Assembly: GCF_002157835.1 (NCBI RefSeq)
Contig: NZ_CP020809.1
Coordinates: 3,534,001 to 3,598,000 of the forward strand
Reading direction: 5' to 3'
From: Mycobacterium dioxanotrophicus
GTDB taxonomy: Bacteria > Actinomycetota > Actinomycetes > Mycobacteriales > Mycobacteriaceae
Length of the DNA: 64,000 nt
The notes below the pieces were generated by a model. That model searched no databases, was not told the DNA's origin, and worked only from the letters and a program-made list of their open reading frames with translations. Of the stretch, positions 60,753 to 64,000 are shown one piece after another (positions within the stretch are counted from its first letter, which is position 1; every line of letters begins with the position of its first letter). Position numbers and translations under genes: made by a program.

Positions 60753-62297
60753 TCAATGATCGCCGGAGCCCGCGCAGATCGGGACATCGACCAGTTGTCC
60801 GTCGCTCTGCTTGACCCGCAGCGGTTTACCGTCCGCGTCGACGATCCGGCCGCCTTCGATGTGGTCGCCCTCGCGGAGCTTGCTGTAAGCCTGGACCTCG
60901 TCGAAGGCGATGAAGCGGTCCGCCGCGGCGAACACCGAGGACCCCGGCTTCTGGCGGGCGAACCGGATGTGGTTGAAGAACAGGTTGAGCAGCACCGCGG
61001 CGATGGCCGCCGAGCTGATCCCCGAGTGGAAGATGGTCTGGAACCAGGCCGGGAAGTGCTCCCAGAAGTTCGGCGCCGCAATCGGAATCATGCCCATGCC
61101 CACCGACGTCGCGACGATGACCAGATTCATGTTGCCCTGGTAGTTCACCCTGGCCAGCGTCCGGATACCGGATGCCGCCACGGTGCCGAACAGCACGAGA
61201 CCGGCTCCACCGAGCACCGGGTACGGCACGGCGGCGACGCCGCGGCCGAGCACCGGCAGCAGCCCGAGGATCACCAGGATGGCCCCGCCCGCGGTGACCA
61301 CGAAGCGGCTCTTGACCCCGGTGATGGCGACCAGGCCGACGTTCTGGGCGAAGGCGCTCTGGACGAATCCGTTGAAGATCGGCGATACCAGCGAGGCGCC
61401 CATGTCGGCCCGCAGGCCGTTGCCGATCCGGCGGCGGTCGACGCGCGTCTTCACGATCTCCCCGACGGCCAGGATGTCGGCCGTGGTCTCGGTGAGGATG
61501 ACGAGCACCACGATGGTCATCGACAGGACGCCGGCGACGGTGAACACCGGTGCGCCGAAGAAGAACGGCTCGGGGAACGCCACGATGGGACCGTCCGCCA
61601 CCTTGGAGAAGTCGGCCTTGCCGAGGACGGTGGCCACCGCGGTGCCGATGATGATCGCGAACAGAATCGAAAGCCGGGAAATGGCAGGCACATTGGACCG
61701 ACTGAGGATGATCACCACCAGCAGCGTGAAGCCGGCGAGCATGATGTTCTCGATCGAACCGAAGGTCGGCAGCTTGGCGTTGTTGCCCATCGCCCAGTTG
61801 GCCGCCACCGGCATCAGGCTCAGCCCGATGGTGGTGATGACCGTGCCCGTGACGACCGGAGGGAAGAATCTGATGATGCGGGCGAAGAACGGTGTGATCG
61901 CCAAACCGATTGCGGCCGAGGCCATCACCGAACCGAAGGCCGCGGGCAGTCCCCCGCCCTGCGTCACGATCGCCACCAAGGTGGCGACGCTGGCGAACGA
62001 GGTGCCCTGTACGAGCGGAAGCTGGGATCCGAACCATGGAATGCCGACCGACTGGAGAATGGTGGCCAAGCCGCCGATGAACAGGCAGCTGGCCACCAGT
62101 ACGCCGAGCTGCGCGGGCGGCACACCGGCTGCCCCGCCGACGATCAACGGCGGGGCGATGATGCCGCCGTACATCGTGAGCACGTGCTGGGCGCCGTAGG
62201 CGAATGATCGCCCGACCCCGAGGCGCTCGTCCTCGGGGCGCTGGACTTCTTCGGCGCCGTCGTCGACCGTCCGATTGCGGTGCAGTTTCATGGTCAT
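60753..62297 (-). CDS. NCS2-family nucleobase permease, probable urate/xanthine permease
   Basis: A 514-aa membrane protein of the NCS2 (nucleobase:cation symporter 2) family. QHVLTMYGGIIAPPLIVGGAAG is the first helix pair and LPLVQGTSFASVA and GQ-type signature regions follow; 12 to 14 helices are seen. It lies 5 nt after the uricase gene in the same operon, so urate or xanthine is the likely substrate. The C-terminal 70 residues are hydrophilic. Confidence 0.87.
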   Translation of the reverse strand: MTMKLHRNRTVDDGAEEVQRPEDERLGVGRSFAYGAQHVLTMYGGIIAPPLIVGGAAGVPPAQLGVLVASCLFIGGLATILQSVGIPWFGSQLPLVQGTSFASVATLVAIVTQGGGLPAAFGSVMASAAIGLAITPFFARIIRFFPPVVTGTVITTIGLSLMPVAANWAMGNNAKLPTFGSIENIMLAGFTLLVVIILSRSNVPAISRLSILFAIIIGTAVATVLGKADFSKVADGPIVAFPEPFFFGAPVFTVAGVLSMTIVVLVILTETTADILAVGEIVKTRVDRRRIGNGLRADMGASLVSPIFNGFVQSAFAQNVGLVAITGVKSRFVVTAGGAILVILGLLPVLGRGVAAVPYPVLGGAGLVLFGTVAASGIRTLARVNYQGNMNLVIVATSVGMGMIPIAAPNFWEHFPAWFQTIFHSGISSAAIAAVLLNLFFNHIRFARQKPGSSVFAAADRFIAFDEVQAYSKLREGDHIEGGRIVDADGKPLRVKQSDGQLVDVPICAGSGDH

Positions 62298-62302
62298 ATT
62301 CC

Positions 62303-63184
62303 TCAGCAGAATCCGGCGATCCCCACCCAGGCGGCGTCGGCGGACGGAGCCCCGGCGCGGGCAACGGTGGCTTCGATGAGGCCGTAGGGACGGTCGGCGG
62401 CGAAGAACACCTCGTTCGGGTTGTCCAGGCCGCAGAAGGACAGGTCGGCGACGAAATGGTGCTTGTTGGGGCAGGAGAATTTGATCTCGTCGATCTCGGG
62501 ATGCGCGCCGATCACTGCCTCACCCATCTGATACAGAGTGTGCTGCAGTGCTTTTGAGTATCCCTGCGTGAAGGTGTCCAGCATGATCGCGCGGACGTCC
62601 TCGTAGACCGCGTTGAAGTCGAGAACGGTGGTGTTGTACCGCCAGCGGGTGGCGATGTCGGTGGCAAGGATGCGATCGGTGGTCTCGGCCAGCGTCGTGT
62701 ACTTGTCCTTGGGATACCCGACGAAGCCCGATTCCGTGGATTTCAGCACCGTCAGGCCGTAGAAGCCGGTGATTATGGTGTCGGTGTCGCCATCGCGGAC
62801 CAGCACCGCGGTCCGCGTGTCGGGCCCGCTGCGGTAGAACGAGTGGTCGTGGTCGTTGATCCGGCTCCATCGGTACTGCTCTGCCGCCCAGCGCCCGCCG
62901 GTGACCCAGTCGAATTCGCCGGTGAAGTGGTCAGCGAGCCGCAGCAGCAAGGCCTCCGGCGAACCGATCCCGTCCTTGGCGAACGCGAAGATCGTGTTCT
63001 TCTGCGTATCGGTGGGCACCACGTGCGAGTTGTCGCCCTCGGTGTGCGCCGCCTCGAAGTCTCCACGCAGCTGGGAAGTGACGTTGAGATCCTCGATCTC
63101 GTGCCGCGCGGTATCGCGCGTGATGCGCACGACCCGGTTCTCGGCTTTTCCGTACTGGTTGGCGGTGAGCACAACGTCGCTCAT
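62303..63184 (-). CDS. pucL: Urate oxidase (uricase, factor-independent urate hydroxylase)
   Basis: A 293-aa uricase. The catalytic Lys is K13 in TANQYGKAENRVV, T58-D59 is in VVPTDTQKNT, and the His lies in FSCPNKHHF near residue 240. The two T-fold repeats are intact. It oxidises urate to 5-hydroxyisourate with O2 and no cofactor; that product is passed to UraH and UraD encoded upstream in the same operon. Start ATG 63184, 56 nt after the uraH stop. Confidence 0.93.
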   Translation of the reverse strand: MSDVVLTANQYGKAENRVVRITRDTARHEIEDLNVTSQLRGDFEAAHTEGDNSHVVPTDTQKNTIFAFAKDGIGSPEALLLRLADHFTGEFDWVTGGRWAAEQYRWSRINDHDHSFYRSGPDTRTAVLVRDGDTDTIITGFYGLTVLKSTESGFVGYPKDKYTTLAETTDRILATDIATRWRYNTTVLDFNAVYEDVRAIMLDTFTQGYSKALQHTLYQMGEAVIGAHPEIDEIKFSCPNKHHFVADLSFCGLDNPNEVFFAADRPYGLIEATVARAGAPSADAAWVGIAGFC

Positions 63185-63240
63185 GTCGATCGCTCCTAAA
63201 GGGTTGGGGATGGCTGGGGTGGTAGAGAATTGGCGGGCGG

Positions 63241-63570
63241 TCAGCTGCCGCGATAGGTCGAGTAGGCAAAGGGACTGAGCAGCAGCGGCACGTGGTAGTG
63301 CGCCTGATCGGCGCTGACACTGAACGAGATCGAGACCTGCGGGTAGAACGTGTCCTGGCCGCGGCCTTCGAAGTAGTCGCCGGTGCCGAAGTCGATCCGG
63401 TAGTGGCCGGGCTCGAGGCGGTCAGGGCCGAGGTCGGCGATCCGCCCGTCGTCATCGGTCACCCCGGAGGCGATCTGCTCGTCGGTGGGGACGGCACGCA
63501 GCGTGACGGCGACGCCGGCGGCGGGGCGCCCCGCGGTGGCGTCGAGCACGTGGGTCGTGATGTAGCTCAT
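63241..63570 (-). CDS. uraH: Hydroxyisourate hydrolase
   Basis: A 109-aa transthyretin-like HIU hydrolase. The N-terminal YITTHVLDATAGRPAAG holds the first conserved His and Arg, and the C-terminal tetrapeptide YRGS is the family signature. It converts 5-hydroxyisourate to OHCU. The ATG overlaps the uraD stop (ATGA). Confidence 0.93.
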   Translation of the reverse strand: MSYITTHVLDATAGRPAAGVAVTLRAVPTDEQIASGVTDDDGRIADLGPDRLEPGHYRIDFGTGDYFEGRGQDTFYPQVSISFSVSADQAHYHVPLLLSPFAYSTYRGS

Positions 63571-64000
63571 GCCAACACTCCTTGCAGGCGAAGCACCGCG
63601 ATCTGACGAAGCTGATCGGCCATGATGGACTTCTCGGTCGCGGCGTCGTTGGTGAGGCGTTCTTCGAGCGCCGCGAGGATCTCCTCGCTGCTACGGCCGG
63701 CCGCGCGGATCAAGAACACGTGGCCGAACCGCTTCTCGTAGGCGCGATTCCCCTCGAGCAGACGTCGCTGTACGTCAGCGTCAGCGGACACCCCGGATTG
63801 TTCGGCACGTGAAAAGCCGGCCTCGGCGGTGGCACCTGATGCGCGTTCCCCGATCCGCGGATGGTGGCTCAGCGCGGTGATCAGCTCGTCCTCGGTGAAC
63901 GGGTCGGCGGCCGACCGGGCGACGGCCACCACCGCGTCGAGGTCCGGGTACGGCCGTTTGTCGACGATGGCGTTCACCCAGCGGTCGACGTCGAGGCAGG
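63567..64000 (-). CDS. uraD: OHCU decarboxylase, partial at the window edge
   Basis: The C-terminal 144 residues of 2-oxo-4-hydroxy-4-carboxy-5-ureidoimidazoline decarboxylase, with the upstream part beyond base 64000 in the same open frame (DRWVNAIVDKRPY). LITALSHHPRIGERA holds the catalytic His; SRAEQSGVSADADVQRRLLEGN and FGHVFLIRAAGRSSEEIL are further signatures. It makes S-allantoin from OHCU. First visible gene of the urate operon. Confidence 0.92.
   Translation of the reverse strand, partial: CLDVDRWVNAIVDKRPYPDLDAVVAVARSAADPFTEDELITALSHHPRIGERASGATAEAGFSRAEQSGVSADADVQRRLLEGNRAYEKRFGHVFLIRAAGRSSEEILAALEERLTNDAATEKSIMADQLRQIAVLRLQGVLA

Noticed and set aside
1..64000. CRISPR arrays, tRNA and rRNA genes
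   Set aside because: No regularly spaced repeats and no clover-leaf or rRNA-like sequence were seen on reading both strands. This is a visual judgement, not a covariance search.

Overview
The window is high-GC actinobacterial DNA, most likely from a rapidly growing Mycobacterium (Mycolicibacterium)-type organism. I infer this from its F420/LLM-type oxidoreductases, an acyl-ACP desaturase, a hemerythrin protein, a CsbD protein, an MpaB-family protein, a zeta-toxin/antitoxin pair resembling M. tuberculosis Rv0366c-Rv0367c, a PknF/PknI-style Ser/Thr kinase, and frequent GTG starts with ATGA overlaps. No database was searched; family names come from motifs and remembered families.

Layout. 0.1-6.9 kb: an SDR gene, then a tightly packed plus-strand cluster (TPP enzyme, small membrane protein, gluconate-2-dehydrogenase subunit-3-like protein, GMC flavoprotein, enolase-superfamily enzyme) that looks like a sugar-acid or alcohol oxidation module. 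6.9-25.4 kb: mixed host genes, including an acyl-ACP desaturase under a striking palindromic operator, a frameshifted NDH-2, hemerythrin, a GMC oxidase, an MpaB-like oxygenase, a membrane reductase, a haloalkane dehalogenase divergent from an HxlR regulator, a polysaccharide deacetylase divergent from a MerR regulator, a ParDE toxin-antitoxin pair with a clear operator, and a GGDEF protein.

25.7-43.0 kb is the accessory core: two complete, unrelated Tn7/Tn5053-like transposons lying back to back. Element 1 (25656-34156, 8,501 bp, 5-bp duplication ACGAG) carries tnsA-tnsB-tnsC-tniQ on the minus strand, plus a small HTH protein, a 52-aa protein and an 870-aa PHP/SMC-type ATPase (TrlF-like, probable defence cargo). 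Element 2 (34967-43023, 8,057 bp, duplication GCCAC) carries tnsA-tnsB-tnsC-tniQ on the plus strand and an arsR-P1B ATPase-cadD metal-resistance operon on the minus strand. The 805-bp host spacer between them holds a 28-bp sequence that closely resembles an actinobacterial XerCD dif site. With both elements removed, the locus becomes a roughly 1.17-kb non-coding spacer with this dif-like site, so the transposons may seek recombination sites.

43.2-58.6 kb: host genes, including an LLM oxidoreductase, a DUF309 protein, an SDR next to an MmyB-type regulator that lacks its HTH domain, a SHOCT protein and CsbD sharing a bidirectional terminator, a sulP-merR operon with a 27-bp dyad, a repeat-bearing lipoprotein, a PLP/HMP kinase, a PucR regulator, an ATP-grasp protein, a zeta toxin/antitoxin pair, and a Ser/Thr kinase with an extracellular discoidin-like domain. 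58.7-64.0 kb: a TrpB2-like enzyme, a DUF2278 protein and a urate-degradation operon (uraD-uraH-uricase-permease) running off the window edge.

Four genes (NDH-2, element 2 tnsC and tniQ, and the P1B ATPase) are each broken by one missing base inside a G/C triplet. The shared pattern points to homopolymer errors in the assembly more than to real gene decay.
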